Shown here: positions 16,416 through 26,639 of the stretch, one piece after another
Layout of the letters: every line of letters begins with the position of its first letter
How positions within the stretch are numbered: the first letter of the stretch is position 1
NCBI RefSeq assembly: GCF_000685155.1
Contig: NZ_JMIY01000007.1
Location: 544,519 to 582,310, forward strand
From: Candidatus Methanoperedens nitratireducens
Lineage (GTDB): Archaea; Halobacteriota; Methanosarcinia; Methanosarcinales; Methanoperedenaceae
Length of the DNA: 37,792 nucleotides
Reading direction: 5' to 3'
Position numbers and translations under genes: made by a program
The notes under the pieces: generated by a model
Told to the model about the DNA's origin: nothing
The model's database searches: none
The model's input: the letters and a program-made list of their open reading frames with translations, nothing else

Positions 16416-17509
16416 TATTTTGATATACCCTCTCTGGATGATCTTATGGATAGTCTTGCTCCTATAGTTGCTATAAAAATCGCCAGCAGTACAGTCGAGA
16501 ATAGAAACTGTTGCCCGTCCTCAAGTACTGGATATCGGGTCACTGCCTCACGTATGACCAGAATATAGGTGCTGCCGCTCCAGAATAGAATACCGCTTGC
16601 AATAATAAAGAATGGGTGCGACCAATGTCGTCCAACATTTTCATTTGATAAACGCATGTCGATTATTTTCCCTGCACTGATTAATACTCCTGCAATAACA
16701 TACCACCAGGTAGAGGCATTGATATATCCCATAAGCAGGATAAGTATTCCCGACCATATTCCCTCGTTATAATAATTCCACAGCTCAATCCCTCCCTGAA
16801 CAGTCCCGATCAGGGATAGTACTATGGCTGCAAGATACATAATAAAAGTAATCTTTCCACCCTGAAGTGAATTCATCATGGAGGCATGGAAATTACTGAG
16901 AGCATCATCAAGGCCGGTGCCGCGGAAGAGCATGTAAATCCCGATTGCCCCGGTAATAGCAATGAGCGCAATCTCGGGTCTGTTGGCATACAATGAGATA
17001 GCGTATATCATAAACGCAAGGCCAAGCGGCATGAAAATTGTATGTGAGATTTTTGGGTCGTTAAAAGCCTGCTTTATTATATAGTATGTACTCTCCAGAT
17101 TCTCATGCTGCTTAACAATTACCCTTCGCACCGAATCCACTTTTATCCTGGATTGAATGATAGGCAGAACAGATTCATCCTCTGCACCGTCTGAGACAAG
17201 GATTGCCCTCTCTGGTTTTAACTGTTCAAGTATTCTCTCAAACTGCTCTGATATTCTCTTATCAGCCAGAATTCCTACATCCTTGTTCCCTGCTATTGAA
17301 ACGATCTCGACGTCGTTTTTTTCAGCTATCAATTTATCATATACATTTATTCCACCGAAAATTGTGTTGATATCAGAATCCTCAGGGTCGCTATAGGCAA
17401 GTCTGATGGCCGCATCAAGGTTTGCAGCACGCCCGATCACAGGACTTAAGACACCTGCTTTCTCCCCAAGATCATTATCCCGGTCAATGCATATAATAAG
17501 TGTCCTCAT
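16412..17509 (-). CDS. DUF373 family membrane protein
   Basis: A 365-residue archaeal protein of the DUF373 family. A soluble N-terminal domain of ~150 residues begins LIICIDRDNDLGEKAG and includes AILVSDGAEDESVLPIIQSR, an Asp-rich pattern conserved in the family. About six or seven membrane helices follow from ~160 to 355 (for example LGLAFMIYAISLY, ITFIMYLAAIVLSLIG, HPFFIIASGILFWSG). Length is typical. The family is widespread in euryarchaea, and its function has not been established. The stop overlaps that of the plus-strand RNase H-fold gene by four bases. The ATG at 17509 is followed by family-like sequence at once, so the start is secure. Confidence 0.9.
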   Translation of the reverse strand: MRTLIICIDRDNDLGEKAGVLSPVIGRAANLDAAIRLAYSDPEDSDINTIFGGINVYDKLIAEKNDVEIVSIAGNKDVGILADKRISEQFERILEQLKPERAILVSDGAEDESVLPIIQSRIKVDSVRRVIVKQHENLESTYYIIKQAFNDPKISHTIFMPLGLAFMIYAISLYANRPEIALIAITGAIGIYMLFRGTGLDDALSNFHASMMNSLQGGKITFIMYLAAIVLSLIGTVQGGIELWNYYNEGIWSGILILLMGYINASTWWYVIAGVLISAGKIIDMRLSNENVGRHWSHPFFIIASGILFWSGSTYILVIREAVTRYPVLEDGQQFLFSTVLLAIFIATIGARLSIRSSREGISKY

Positions 17510-17633
17510 TGAGTTCTGTTATCTCCACGTTTATATAAATAGAATTCGCACCTATTTTATAAGTAGCGGCCACAGATCGATCATTAATTAAGCCAGACGC
17601 TTATAATCTATCAGATACTACACTGGTATGGTC

Positions 17634-18770
17634 TCAGTTACTGCGACTCACTGCTGTGAAATTATTATTTATGGAGTTCTCGCCCTTTGACAGCATTATA
17701 ACTTTCACACGGGGGACTGTAGGCATATAGCTTTTCTTGAGTTGTTCTTTTACAATATATCTGCCTTCAGGGAGATTATCGAACCTGTAGAAGCCATTGC
17801 CATCTGTGAGAGTCACTTTCTTGATGTGTCTGTTTTTATTTATACCAATACCCATAAGCTCAACCTTCCAATCCGATAAACCTGTCTCATCGGCATCCCA
17901 TCTTCCATTGCCATTGGTATCATTGATGTAATATCCTGATATACTGCCAGATGCTAGTATTGGAGTTGGTATTGGAGTAACCGTTGATACTGGTGTGGGT
18001 GTAGGTGTCGGGGTTACTACCGGGGTTGCTGTGGATTCTGGGGTAGTTGTGGGTGAGGGTGTTGCTGTTTGAGTTAATGTTGGTGTAGGCGTTGGTGTGG
18101 GTGTTTGGGTCTCAGATGGTGTGGGCGTTGGAGTCTTAGTTGGCGTAGGTGTTGGAGTGGATGTTGGAGTGGGAGTTGGTATAGGGGTTGGTATAGGGGT
18201 TGGAGTGGGTACTGGGGTCGGGCTTGTATTGATGGGCTGCACTACCGTGCTGCCAAAATCGGCCACCCAGACACAATTGCCTGCGTTACAACTGCGGGAT
18301 ATGCCAATAGCAGCGTATGAACTGCTGAGCATGATAGCATTGTGACCCTGGCTGTTCTTCCATGCATTAAATGCCTGATTAGCGGTCGTCATTCCACCGC
18401 TATATCCCCAGGCGAGAATCTCTCCTGCAGAAGCACTCACTCCAGCCGGATAACCGAAATCGCGCAGACGCTTATCGAACGTGCGCCCGGTGGAATCAGT
18501 ATGCGAACAGGCAGACCTGTCAGTCACGCAAGTAGTAAGCATATCATCGCTCATCCAGCTGGCAGCATCCTGGAGTAACACATCGATGCTAAGCATACCA
18601 AGATTATTCTGTGCACGATAGTCGTTGATAAGACTTAAGAAGGACTCTGTCTCACTATCCGGCTGCGCACCTGCACCATCTGACAGCAATAATACCAGTA
18701 TTGTTATTCCAACAACTATTCTGAGGGCGCCCCCTCTGTAAAAATTATTATACGATATTGTTATCTTCAT
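17634..18770 (-). CDS. Secreted CAP (SCP-like) domain protein with Pro/Thr stalk
   Basis: A 378-residue exported protein. The N-terminal signal peptide ends near GAGAQP. A CAP domain spans ~40-175 with the expected residues: [15 protein letters not shown], the His of [11 protein letters not shown], the Glu of [11 protein letters not shown], and [19 protein letters not shown]. Four Cys suggest disulphides. A Pro/Thr tandem stalk of ~85 residues follows, then a C-terminal SdrB/prealbumin-like beta domain (~275-370) that contains a calcium-loop-like [13 protein letters not shown] and ends [15 protein letters not shown]. No anchor is seen at the C-terminus, so it is probably released or held non-covalently. 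Microbial CAP proteins are extracellular with varied or unknown activities. The Pro/Thr repeat makes the DNA locally repetitive (17960-18220). Confidence 0.88.
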   Translation of the reverse strand: MKITISYNNFYRGGALRIVVGITILVLLLSDGAGAQPDSETESFLSLINDYRAQNNLGMLSIDVLLQDAASWMSDDMLTTCVTDRSACSHTDSTGRTFDKRLRDFGYPAGVSASAGEILAWGYSGGMTTANQAFNAWKNSQGHNAIMLSSSYAAIGISRSCNAGNCVWVADFGSTVVQPINTSPTPVPTPTPIPTPIPTPTPTSTPTPTPTKTPTPTPSETQTPTPTPTPTLTQTATPSPTTTPESTATPVVTPTPTPTPVSTVTPIPTPILASGSISGYYINDTNGNGRWDADETGLSDWKVELMGIGINKNRHIKKVTLTDGNGFYRFDNLPEGRYIVKEQLKKSYMPTVPRVKVIMLSKGENSINNNFTAVSRSN

Positions 18771-18963
18771 TTTTACTACCGTTCCAGCTATGAATGCTAT
18801 TAACGGTTATTTAATATAAGTATAGTCAGGGTTTTTTAAAATCTCTTGAATTTTTAACCTCCACTACTGTTTGTTTTAGTTTTTTATTGTTTATAACAAG
18901 TTTTTTTGAAGTTGCAATCAAGATGCATCTTAAACAATAAAAATATTTATTTCCATTTCTGCC

Positions 18964-20913
18964 TCACTCCCTCTCCCTAACAAGCACCTCAACAGCAGAA
19001 GGATCGGCCAGTGTGGTAATATCCCCCAGCTTATCAATTTCACCTGACGCTATTTTCCTCAGTATCCGTCTCATGATTTTACCAGAGCGGGTCTTGGGAA
19101 GCGCATCAGCAAATTGCAGTTTCTCAGGTTTAGCGATCGGCCCTATCGTATTCCTGACATGATCTATAAGTTCTGCCTTTAGCTCCTTACTGTATCTCAC
19201 ACCTTCTTTGAGCGTAACAAAGGCATAGATCGCTTCCCCTTTTATCTCATGCGGGTATCCAACCACAGCAGCTTCTGCAACTTTAGGATGAGCTACAAGA
19301 GCGCTCTCTATCTCTGCAGGTCCAAGCCTGTGTCCTGAGACCTTGATCACATCGTCTATACGTCCCATGATCCAGAAATATCCATCCTCATCTTTTCTGG
19401 CGCTATCCCCTGTCGTGTATAACCCCGGGAACTGCGTGAAATATGTTTCTTTAAATCGCGCATGGTTGCCGTAAACCGTTCGCATCATTCCTGGCCAGGG
19501 CCTCTTTATCACAAGCAGCCCGCCTTCGTTGATATCAGCCTCTATCCCATCCGGCCGCAGAACTGCAGGTTCAATACCCGGAAACGGGAACGTGGCAGAA
19601 CCCGGCTTAAGGGGTATAGCGCCAGGAAGAGGCGTGATCATGATTCCCCCGGTCTCTGTCTGCCACCATGTATCAACTACAGGGCATTCGTTGTTCCCGA
19701 TTATGCTATAGTACCACATCCATGCCTCAGGGTTTATCGGCTCACCCACAGTACCCAGAAGCCTGAGGCTTGAGAGGTCTCTTCCTTTTGGCCACTTATC
19801 ACCGCTCCTCTCCAGCGCCCTGATCGCCGTAGGCGCAGTATAGAAAATCGTGACCCTGTATTTTTCCACTAATTCCCAGAACCGATCAGGCCGTGGATAA
19901 TCAGGAACACCTTCAAACATCAAACATGTTGCACCGCTTGCAAGAGGGCCGTACACTGTATAGCTGTGGCCTGTTATCCAGCCAATGTCTGCAGTGCACC
20001 AGTATATATCCTCATCGCGGTAGTCGAATATCCATTTAAATGTCTGCATGACGTACAATAAGTACCCGCCTGTTGTATGCAGCACACCCTTTGGCTTTCC
20101 AGTGCTTCCACTTGTGTACAGGATAAACAGCGGATCTTCAGCATCCATGGCCTCAGGCTCACAGTCCATGGAGGCGGTCTCCATCTCTTCATGCCACCAG
20201 AAGTCGCGTCCTTCCTTCATGTTCACTTCGGTGCTGGCGCGGTTATAGATGATCACATGCTCAATATCACTGTTAAGCGCCATATCAACGCTCTTTTTAA
20301 TAGGTATGGTCTTACCTGATCTGAAACCGGCGTCAGCAGTTATCACCATCTTACACGCGCTGTCATGGATACGGCCACGGAGAGAATCTGCACTGAACCC
20401 GGCAAAGACAACACTATGAATTGCCCCTATTCTCGCACATGCAAGCATCGCTATCGCAAGCTGCGGTATCATAGGCATATAGATCGCTATTCTATCCCCT
20501 CTCTTGATTCCCTTCTTCTTCAGAACGTTTGCGAACTTGCACACCTCGGTATAAAGCTGTCTGTAGGTGTAGCTCTGGGTATCTCCAGGCTCACCTTCCC
20601 ACAGAATGGCTATCCTGTCACCCCTCTCTGAGAGATGCCTGTCAAGGCAGTTATAGGATGCATTCAGCCTGCCACCACTGAACCACTTGCATATCGCATC
20701 CTGCGGATCCCATGAGTGGACACTGTCCCATTTTTTAAACCATGTAAGCTGCTCTGCTATCTGCGCCCAGAAAGATGCAGGATCTTTAATAGAGTCATTA
20801 TATATCTCCCTGTAATCACTCAGGCTTTTTATGTATGCTTTTTTGCTAAATTCTTCCTTCGGATTAAAAATACGTCTTTCCTTAAGTAAAGATTCAATGG
20901 TATTCTCAGCCAT
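18964..20913 (-). CDS. acs: Acetyl-CoA synthetase (AMP-forming)
   Basis: Acetate:CoA ligase, 649 residues, the normal length for Acs. It makes acetyl-CoA from acetate, ATP and CoA through acetyl-AMP. Motifs seen are the nucleotide-binding loop [19 protein letters not shown] (~268-286), [16 protein letters not shown], the WWQTETGG motif that shapes the acetate pocket (~420), a hinge region near [17 protein letters not shown], and the C-terminal [11 protein letters not shown] (~612-622) with the lysine that acyltransferases can modify. The ATG at 20913 has AGGTGA seven bases upstream. It is followed, after a 193-base gap, by the CAP-protein gene. No acetyltransferase or Sir2 regulator is nearby. 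Complete and probably functional, most likely for acetate assimilation. Confidence 0.96.
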   Translation of the reverse strand: MAENTIESLLKERRIFNPKEEFSKKAYIKSLSDYREIYNDSIKDPASFWAQIAEQLTWFKKWDSVHSWDPQDAICKWFSGGRLNASYNCLDRHLSERGDRIAILWEGEPGDTQSYTYRQLYTEVCKFANVLKKKGIKRGDRIAIYMPMIPQLAIAMLACARIGAIHSVVFAGFSADSLRGRIHDSACKMVITADAGFRSGKTIPIKKSVDMALNSDIEHVIIYNRASTEVNMKEGRDFWWHEEMETASMDCEPEAMDAEDPLFILYTSGSTGKPKGVLHTTGGYLLYVMQTFKWIFDYRDEDIYWCTADIGWITGHSYTVYGPLASGATCLMFEGVPDYPRPDRFWELVEKYRVTIFYTAPTAIRALERSGDKWPKGRDLSSLRLLGTVGEPINPEAWMWYYSIIGNNECPVVDTWWQTETGGIMITPLPGAIPLKPGSATFPFPGIEPAVLRPDGIEADINEGGLLVIKRPWPGMMRTVYGNHARFKETYFTQFPGLYTTGDSARKDEDGYFWIMGRIDDVIKVSGHRLGPAEIESALVAHPKVAEAAVVGYPHEIKGEAIYAFVTLKEGVRYSKELKAELIDHVRNTIGPIAKPEKLQFADALPKTRSGKIMRRILRKIASGEIDKLGDITTLADPSAVEVLVRERE

Positions 20914-21050
20914 GTCGGTTCACCTGTACAGGCTTAATCTATCATTATTATTAAAATAGATTGTCATGACTCACTTTGTAATAGATCTTCCTATTCAAAA
21001 CGTTTATAATCAAAGAAGAATATTTATTCAAAGTATAAAGTGAAAAAATT

Positions 21051-22256
21051 ATGTTGCCTCATAACCCACAAAAAGAGGTTCGAAGCATTCTCAGTAAAAT
21101 CGAAACCGGTAATGCAAATGAGGCCAGCATAGCCTCATTTGTGGAACTGATTTATAAACAACCATCCATGATACCCGAAGTTGCAGGGGTACTCGCCAGT
21201 ATCCTGCAGACGGGGAGTACAAAAGCCTGCAGTTCGGCTATTTCAGCTTTAAATATGGTGGCTGATAAGGACATTAGATCGGTAGCCGATTATGTATATG
21301 TGATTATGGGCTGTATACAGAGAAGGAAAAAAGACCTTGGCGAGGATGGGATACTAAACGCAATTGAGATTCTGCTAAAAATCACTCAAAAACATCCAGA
21401 GCGGATGAGCACTGCGGTATCTGAGTTACTTGTATGCCTTGAGAGTACGAGCGTAGCGATTAGAGAGAAGACTTATTTCCTGCTTGCACTCCTCGTAATC
21501 ATGCATCATAATGCCTTCAGAGGTCACTCAAAACAGATAATTCGAGCTCTAAATGGTCTTAACGTAGACGAGAGAATTTATGCATGCAGATTAATAAAGA
21601 AAATCTCAGAAAAAGATCCAAGAATAGTAGAGGATACATGCGATGACCTGGAGTACCTGCGCCTTAACCATCCGGACAATAAGTTGCGCTCAGAGGCTGC
21701 ATATGCGATAGAGGCGCTAAAAGGAGCCCTTGAAAAGAAACCCTACGAGCTAAATGCGAAGGTCGTAGAATCCGATAAGGATAAATCCTTTTCTGAGCTA
21801 ATTGAGCTTGTAACACCTAATGAGGAGGATTTCCAGAACATACTTGAAGGAATGGGTCTTAAGCATATGATCGTTAATAAAGAGATTCTTAAAAATGGGG
21901 CTGGAGTAAATACGAAAGATAGTACGCTTGAAAACCTTCTCAGAAATATGGTATCCAGTAGAACGATAGAAGCGGTAATGATAGTTAACAGTAAAGGTAA
22001 GGTACTTGCAAAATCAGGTACTCCCATCGATAGCTCACTCTTAAGTAAACTCATAGCTATGATTTCTCTGGAGAGCGACGCAGAATTCAGAAGCAGAGTA
22101 AGCATCGAGCATGCAGATAAAAAGATTGTTGCTGTCAGGGTGGGTAAGAGAGATGCTATGGCAATGATGACAGGCGCAGATATACCTATCAGTACTCTGC
22201 TACTTGAGCTGGATAAATCTGTCGAGCAGATAGATAAACTGCTCAGTGAGGTCTGA
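21051..22256 (+). CDS. HEAT-repeat protein with C-terminal roadblock/LC7 domain
   Basis: A 401-residue cytoplasmic protein in two parts. Residues ~1-225 are paired helices of HEAT/ARM type (for example IPEVAGVLASILQTGSTKAC, then SEKDPRIVEDTCDDLEYLR). After a charged linker, residues ~290-400 look like a roadblock/LC7 domain: LLRNMVSSRTIEAVMIVNSK, GKVLAKSGTPID, an alpha helix, then KKIVAVRVGKRDAMAMMTG. Roadblock domains commonly dimerise and partner small Ras-like GTPases. No GTPase gene is adjacent here. The ATG at 21051 follows GTGA by eight bases. Divergent from acs (137-base gap). Role unknown; a scaffold or GTPase regulator is inferred from the domains. Confidence 0.7.
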   Translation: MLPHNPQKEVRSILSKIETGNANEASIASFVELIYKQPSMIPEVAGVLASILQTGSTKACSSAISALNMVADKDIRSVADYVYVIMGCIQRRKKDLGEDGILNAIEILLKITQKHPERMSTAVSELLVCLESTSVAIREKTYFLLALLVIMHHNAFRGHSKQIIRALNGLNVDERIYACRLIKKISEKDPRIVEDTCDDLEYLRLNHPDNKLRSEAAYAIEALKGALEKKPYELNAKVVESDKDKSFSELIELVTPNEEDFQNILEGMGLKHMIVNKEILKNGAGVNTKDSTLENLLRNMVSSRTIEAVMIVNSKGKVLAKSGTPIDSSLLSKLIAMISLESDAEFRSRVSIEHADKKIVAVRVGKRDAMAMMTGADIPISTLLLELDKSVEQIDKLLSEV

Positions 22257-22365
22257 GCAGGTTAAATCATGTACAAATACGATATTATTCTGTTTAAAGA
22301 TCGATACATTAATAATGAATAATGTCTATGCTTAGTGTGGGTATTCTAGAAAGGACAGTGAGTCT

Positions 22366-23742
22366 ATGGGGGGACCAGTAGAACCATTTAAAATCAAAAT
22401 GGTTGAGAGGGTAAAACTGCCTGATCAGGAGCAAAGAACTGAAGCAATTAAAAAAGCATGCTATAATACTTTTCTTTTAAATTCTGAGGATATTTATATC
22501 GATCTACTTACCGATAGCGGTACCAGTGCGATGAGCGATAACCAGTGGGCTGGTCTGATGTTAGGCGATGAGGCTTATGCTGGCAGCAGGAATTTCTACA
22601 ATCTTGAACAATCTATTCAGGAGGTTTTAGGATATAGATATGTAATTCCCACCCATCAAGGCAGAGGGGCAGAACATATAATCTCAAGAGTTCTTATTAA
22701 ACCAGGGAAAAATATAGTTCCCAGAAATATGTACTTTACTACTTCAAAGGCTCATGTAGAACTACTTGGTGGCGAAATGCCAGATGTGATTATAGACCAG
22801 GCCCATGACCCTGAGAACGAACATCCTTTCAAAGGTAACATAGATCTCGATAAACTGGAGAGAGTCATAAAAGAAAAAGGTACAGAGAGAATTGCTTATG
22901 TGAATGTTGAGATGAATGTTAACATGGCTGGAGGCCAGCCAGTTTCAATGGAGAATTTAAGAGGAGTAAGAGAACTATGCAATAGTTACAATTTGAAAGT
23001 AGTTTTTGACGCTACCAGAAGTAGCGAGAATGCTTATTTTATAAAAGAGCGGGAAAAAGGTTATTGTGATAGGAGTATCAAGGAAATATTAAATGAGATG
23101 ATGTCTTACTCTGATGCCTGTATCTATAGTGCTAAAAAAGATTGTTTAGTAAATATCGGAGGATTTTTAGCAGCTAATGATAAAGAGATCTATAAAAAAG
23201 CTCGTAACTTAGTAGTAGTTTATGAAGGTCTGCATACCTATGGAGGAATGGCTGGTAGAGATATGGAAGCATTATCTCATGGGCTTAGAGAAGGTACTGA
23301 TGCCAGATATCTGGAGTACAGAATTAAACAGGTAAGGTACCTGGGTGAAATGCTCATGGAATACAATGTTCCAATTGTAAAACCCATTGGCAGTCATGGT
23401 ATTTTTCTGGATGCCCTGAGATTTTTTCCTCATATTCCAAGAGAGCTGTGGCCATCTCAAACACTGGCTGCGGCTATTTATGAAGAATCAGCAGTAAGAA
23501 CAATGGAAAGAGGAGCTGTTTCAAAAGGAAGAGATCCCAGAACAGGGAAAAACATTTTCCCTGCGTTAGAACTGGTAAGAGTGACAATCCCAAGACGGGT
23601 TTATACGAATACTCAGATGGAATATGTAGCCGAATCGATAAAAAAAGTTTATGAAAAGAGAGATCAAATCAAAGGATTGAGGATGGTCTACGAACCTAAG
23701 GATTTAAGATTTTTTCAGGCAGAGTTTGAAAAAATAGAATAG
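22366..23742 (+). CDS. tpl: Tyrosine phenol-lyase
   Basis: PLP-dependent beta-eliminating lyase, 458 residues (Citrobacter Tpl has 456). It converts tyrosine to phenol, pyruvate and ammonia. PLP and substrate residues are in place: Tyr71 in GDEAYAGS, Arg100 in THQGRGAE, Asp215/Arg218 in FDATR, the Schiff-base Lys258 in SAKKDCLVNIGG and Arg405 in RVTIPRR. Residues that separate Tpl from tryptophanase point to Tpl: Thr125 in MYFTTS, Arg382 in MERGAV (Ile in tryptophanase) and Phe449 in LRFFQAEF (His in tryptophanase). The DNA is richer in A+T and AGA codons than its neighbours, which suggests acquisition from bacteria. It ends 36 bases before the NapH-like gene on the same strand, so co-transcription is possible. 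Confidence 0.88.
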   Translation: MGGPVEPFKIKMVERVKLPDQEQRTEAIKKACYNTFLLNSEDIYIDLLTDSGTSAMSDNQWAGLMLGDEAYAGSRNFYNLEQSIQEVLGYRYVIPTHQGRGAEHIISRVLIKPGKNIVPRNMYFTTSKAHVELLGGEMPDVIIDQAHDPENEHPFKGNIDLDKLERVIKEKGTERIAYVNVEMNVNMAGGQPVSMENLRGVRELCNSYNLKVVFDATRSSENAYFIKEREKGYCDRSIKEILNEMMSYSDACIYSAKKDCLVNIGGFLAANDKEIYKKARNLVVVYEGLHTYGGMAGRDMEALSHGLREGTDARYLEYRIKQVRYLGEMLMEYNVPIVKPIGSHGIFLDALRFFPHIPRELWPSQTLAAAIYEESAVRTMERGAVSKGRDPRTGKNIFPALELVRVTIPRRVYTNTQMEYVAESIKKVYEKRDQIKGLRMVYEPKDLRFFQAEFEKIE

Positions 23743-23777
23743 CTGGATTACAGCTCCTCAGGAGTTCAGAAGAAAAA

Positions 23778-25223
23778 ATGCAAAGTGAGAACAAACCAAG
23801 GATATATGACCTGCTTGAGAATGATGCCATAAGATCTGTTTTCAAAAGCCGCAAGACGCAGTTCCTTCTTCAACTGCCAGCAGTCCTGTTCCTGGTTACA
23901 GTCGTGTTCGCAGGCTTTTTTGGAATACAAAACAGCAATATGAACCTTGCAACCATTTCAATATGGGTTATCTGGTGGTCGCTTCTTATAATAAGTCTGG
24001 CTCTGGCTGGAAGGATATGGTGTCTTATGTGCCCTTTCGGGGGAATCGGGGACTGGGTACAGCGCCGTACTTTTTATAAAAAGGCTAATGATACGTTCGG
24101 TTTAAACAAGAAATGGCCTGCTGGATTGAGAAACCTCTCTGTGGCTGCAGTGTTTTTTCTTGTGATAACATGGGCAGATTTCCAGTTCAATCTGGTAAAC
24201 AGCCCGCTGAACACTGCATACTTTATTCTTGTTTTGCTTGGTCTGGTCGTAATCATAGCAATAATCTTCGAGCGCCGCTCCTTCTGCAGGTATGTATGTC
24301 CCATTAGCGGGTTAATAGGCTTATATTCAATGTTTGCCCCTTTTGAACTGCGGGCAAAAGAAAAAGAGACCTGTAAGACCTGTAGAGAGAAATACTGCAT
24401 CCTGGGAAATGAAAAGGGATATCCCTGCCCGGTATTTGAGTATCCAGGTACAATGGAGAAAAACACTCATTGTGTTCTATGTACAGAATGCGCAAAAACC
24501 TGTCACTTTGATGAACCCAATATAATCAGTTCTTTTTCGACGGGTTCATCAAACAGGAGCAACATCTCCTTTAATCTTCGCTCCTTTGCAGGGGATTTTT
24601 TGACTATAACAAAAACCAGGATGGATGAAGGGCTCTTTATACTGATTCTGCTCGGGGTAACTGTATTCCAGACGCTGATCATGATAAGACCGTGGACGGG
24701 TTTAACGACAGATTTAATGATCTATACAGGCGCCAGTTACGATTCTGTTCGATTTATCTTATTCATTGCTGCGACGCTATTTCCGGTTCTGATATACTCA
24801 ACAGCGGCTGGTATCTCAAAATTACTCAACCAGAAAATAGTTTTTAAAGATCTTCTTGCAGGCTATGCATACTCAATTATTCCCCTGGGGCTGATGATGC
24901 ACCTTTCACATAATCTTCGCCATTTGCTGGAAGAAGGCACCGGGATCATCCAGGTCATCTCCGACCCTTTTGGCTTTGGATGGAACCTGTTCGGTTCTTC
25001 CGGATATGCCCCTGCCCCGCTTCTTAGCAATAATAATATTCTTTTAATACAGTGGCTTCTGATGTTTATCGGACTGGGATACTCAGTATCGGTCGGCAGG
25101 ATTATCTCAAGACGGATGTTTCATGGGAACGGATCGGTGTATATACCAATCCTGATGTTTGTTTTTATTTTTTTCGTGTTTTATCTCTGGGCACTTGGAC
25201 AGCCGATAATGCATAAGCATTAG
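23778..25223 (+). CDS. NapH-like polyferredoxin membrane protein
   Basis: A 481-residue integral membrane iron-sulphur protein. N-terminal helices (~28-48, 55-75, 108-130, 137-158) surround two C-x3-C-P-type motifs, GRIWCLMCPFGG and CRYVCPISGLIG, as in NapH/CcoG proteins. A cytoplasmic-type ferredoxin domain of ~60 residues follows with many Cys (CKTCREKYC, CPVFEYPG, CVLCTECAKTC), enough for two 4Fe-4S clusters. Four more helices end the protein. The first gene of the nitrite-reduction group, 105 bases before nrfA. NapH-type proteins pass electrons between the quinone pool and periplasmic redox enzymes or maturation partners; here it may feed, or help assemble, the NrfHA complex. That link is from position only. 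Confidence 0.8.
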   Translation: MQSENKPRIYDLLENDAIRSVFKSRKTQFLLQLPAVLFLVTVVFAGFFGIQNSNMNLATISIWVIWWSLLIISLALAGRIWCLMCPFGGIGDWVQRRTFYKKANDTFGLNKKWPAGLRNLSVAAVFFLVITWADFQFNLVNSPLNTAYFILVLLGLVVIIAIIFERRSFCRYVCPISGLIGLYSMFAPFELRAKEKETCKTCREKYCILGNEKGYPCPVFEYPGTMEKNTHCVLCTECAKTCHFDEPNIISSFSTGSSNRSNISFNLRSFAGDFLTITKTRMDEGLFILILLGVTVFQTLIMIRPWTGLTTDLMIYTGASYDSVRFILFIAATLFPVLIYSTAAGISKLLNQKIVFKDLLAGYAYSIIPLGLMMHLSHNLRHLLEEGTGIIQVISDPFGFGWNLFGSSGYAPAPLLSNNNILLIQWLLMFIGLGYSVSVGRIISRRMFHGNGSVYIPILMFVFIFFVFYLWALGQPIMHKH

Positions 25224-25328
25224 GGGATGAGAGCCACGATTAAAAGCGCAACTGCCCACAGATAGTATTAATTCACAGGAAGATAAATCCTTAAAGGTTG
25301 ACGATTAATTTACAAACGGGGAGTGGAA

Positions 25329-26624
25329 ATGAACAGAGTAAAACTGATATTGACTTTGATAGTATTGATTGTTATCACTATTGCAGTTGCAGGGCTGCTG
25401 ATCAGCATCTTTGAGAGAAAGCAGGAGGCAAGACAGACGTTTTTTAAAGTTGTTGATATCCCTGAGAATGAGCCAGACCCTGCTGTATGGGGACAGAATT
25501 TCCCGATACAATATGAAGACTACAACAGAACACTGAACACATCCGAGTTCACGGATTACAGCCTGTACGGCCGCTATGGAGGTTCGGAGGCGTTTTCCAG
25601 ACCGGACAAATATCCCAATTACCGCAGGCTCTTTGCTGGCTATTCCTTTTCAGTGGATTATCGCGAGGACAGGGGACACCTGCATGCTCTGGAGGATATG
25701 CTTGCAACGCAGCGGCTTGCAGGTAGAAAACCCGGTACCTGTTTGACCTGTAAGAGCAGTAATGTTCCACTGATAATGAATGAATTAGGCGTTGAGAGGT
25801 TCTATGCCACACCTCTTAATGATATTATGGCCAGGTTCAGCCCGAATCACTCGGTCTCATGCTCTGACTGCCATGATGCAGATACCCTTGCCCTGCGTAT
25901 CTCTCGCCCTGCTTTCAGGGAAGCGATGGCACAGAGGGGAATAGACATCACACAGGCCACGCACCAGGAGATGAGAACATATGTATGTGCCCAGTGCCAT
26001 GCAGAGTACTACTTCAGAGGAGAGGGCAACTACCTGGTATTCCCGTGGGCAAAAGGATTGGAAATTGAAGATATTGAGGCTTACTACGATGAGCTTAATT
26101 TTACTGACTGGGTACACAATGAAACACAGGCACCTTTAGTCAAAATCCAGCATCCTGATTATGAGTTCTGGTCAACCGGTATTCATGCCCGCTCTGGCGT
26201 TTCCTGCGCTGACTGCCACATGCCTTATAAGAGGGTGGGAGCAGTCAAGATCACGGATCACTGGATCAGCACCCCGCTTATTAAAATAAATAATGCCTGT
26301 ATCACATGCCATTCCTTCTCTGAGGAGGAGATGGGGCAACGGGTACTGGATTCTCAGAATATTACCTTTTCTCTATTGAATCGGGCTGAGAATGCCCTGA
26401 TAGATGCCCAGGACGCTATTATCCTGGCTCAGGAAAAAGGTGTATCAAACGAGTCGCTTCAGGAAGCCCGCAGACTGCACCGCAGAGCTTTCATCCGCTG
26501 GGATTTTATCAGCGCAGAGAACAGCATGGGATTCCATAGCCGGCAGGAAGCGGCAAGGATACTGGGAGCTTCAATTGATTATGCCCGCCAGGCAGAGCAT
26601 ACTGCCCTTACAGCTATAAGCTAA
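25329..26624 (+). CDS. nrfA: Pentahaem cytochrome c nitrite reductase NrfA
   Basis: Ammonia-forming nitrite reductase: six-electron reduction of nitrite on the outer face of the membrane. From the ATG at 25329 (after GGGGAGTGG; a GTG at 25323 would add two residues) it has 431 residues with an uncleaved-looking N-terminal helix (~5-28). Five haem motifs are present: the NrfA-specific CLTCK with lysine as active-site haem ligand (~138), then CSDCH (~178), CAQCH (~220), CADCH (~293) and CITCH (~324). Active-site residues are recognisable: Arg in DYREDRGHLHALED, Tyr in CAQCHAEYYF, His in KIQHPDYE. The C-terminal helices used for dimer contact are present. nrfH follows directly. The Lys ligand makes this a true NrfA rather than an octahaem relative. 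Confidence 0.96.
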   Translation: MNRVKLILTLIVLIVITIAVAGLLISIFERKQEARQTFFKVVDIPENEPDPAVWGQNFPIQYEDYNRTLNTSEFTDYSLYGRYGGSEAFSRPDKYPNYRRLFAGYSFSVDYREDRGHLHALEDMLATQRLAGRKPGTCLTCKSSNVPLIMNELGVERFYATPLNDIMARFSPNHSVSCSDCHDADTLALRISRPAFREAMAQRGIDITQATHQEMRTYVCAQCHAEYYFRGEGNYLVFPWAKGLEIEDIEAYYDELNFTDWVHNETQAPLVKIQHPDYEFWSTGIHARSGVSCADCHMPYKRVGAVKITDHWISTPLIKINNACITCHSFSEEEMGQRVLDSQNITFSLLNRAENALIDAQDAIILAQEKGVSNESLQEARRLHRRAFIRWDFISAENSMGFHSRQEAARILGASIDYARQAEHTALTAIS

Positions 26625-26639
26625 ATGCGGATGGTCTCC

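Noticed and set aside
17960-18220. CRISPR-like or satellite array
   Set aside because: It is the coding sequence of the Pro/Thr stalk; there are no regular spacers.
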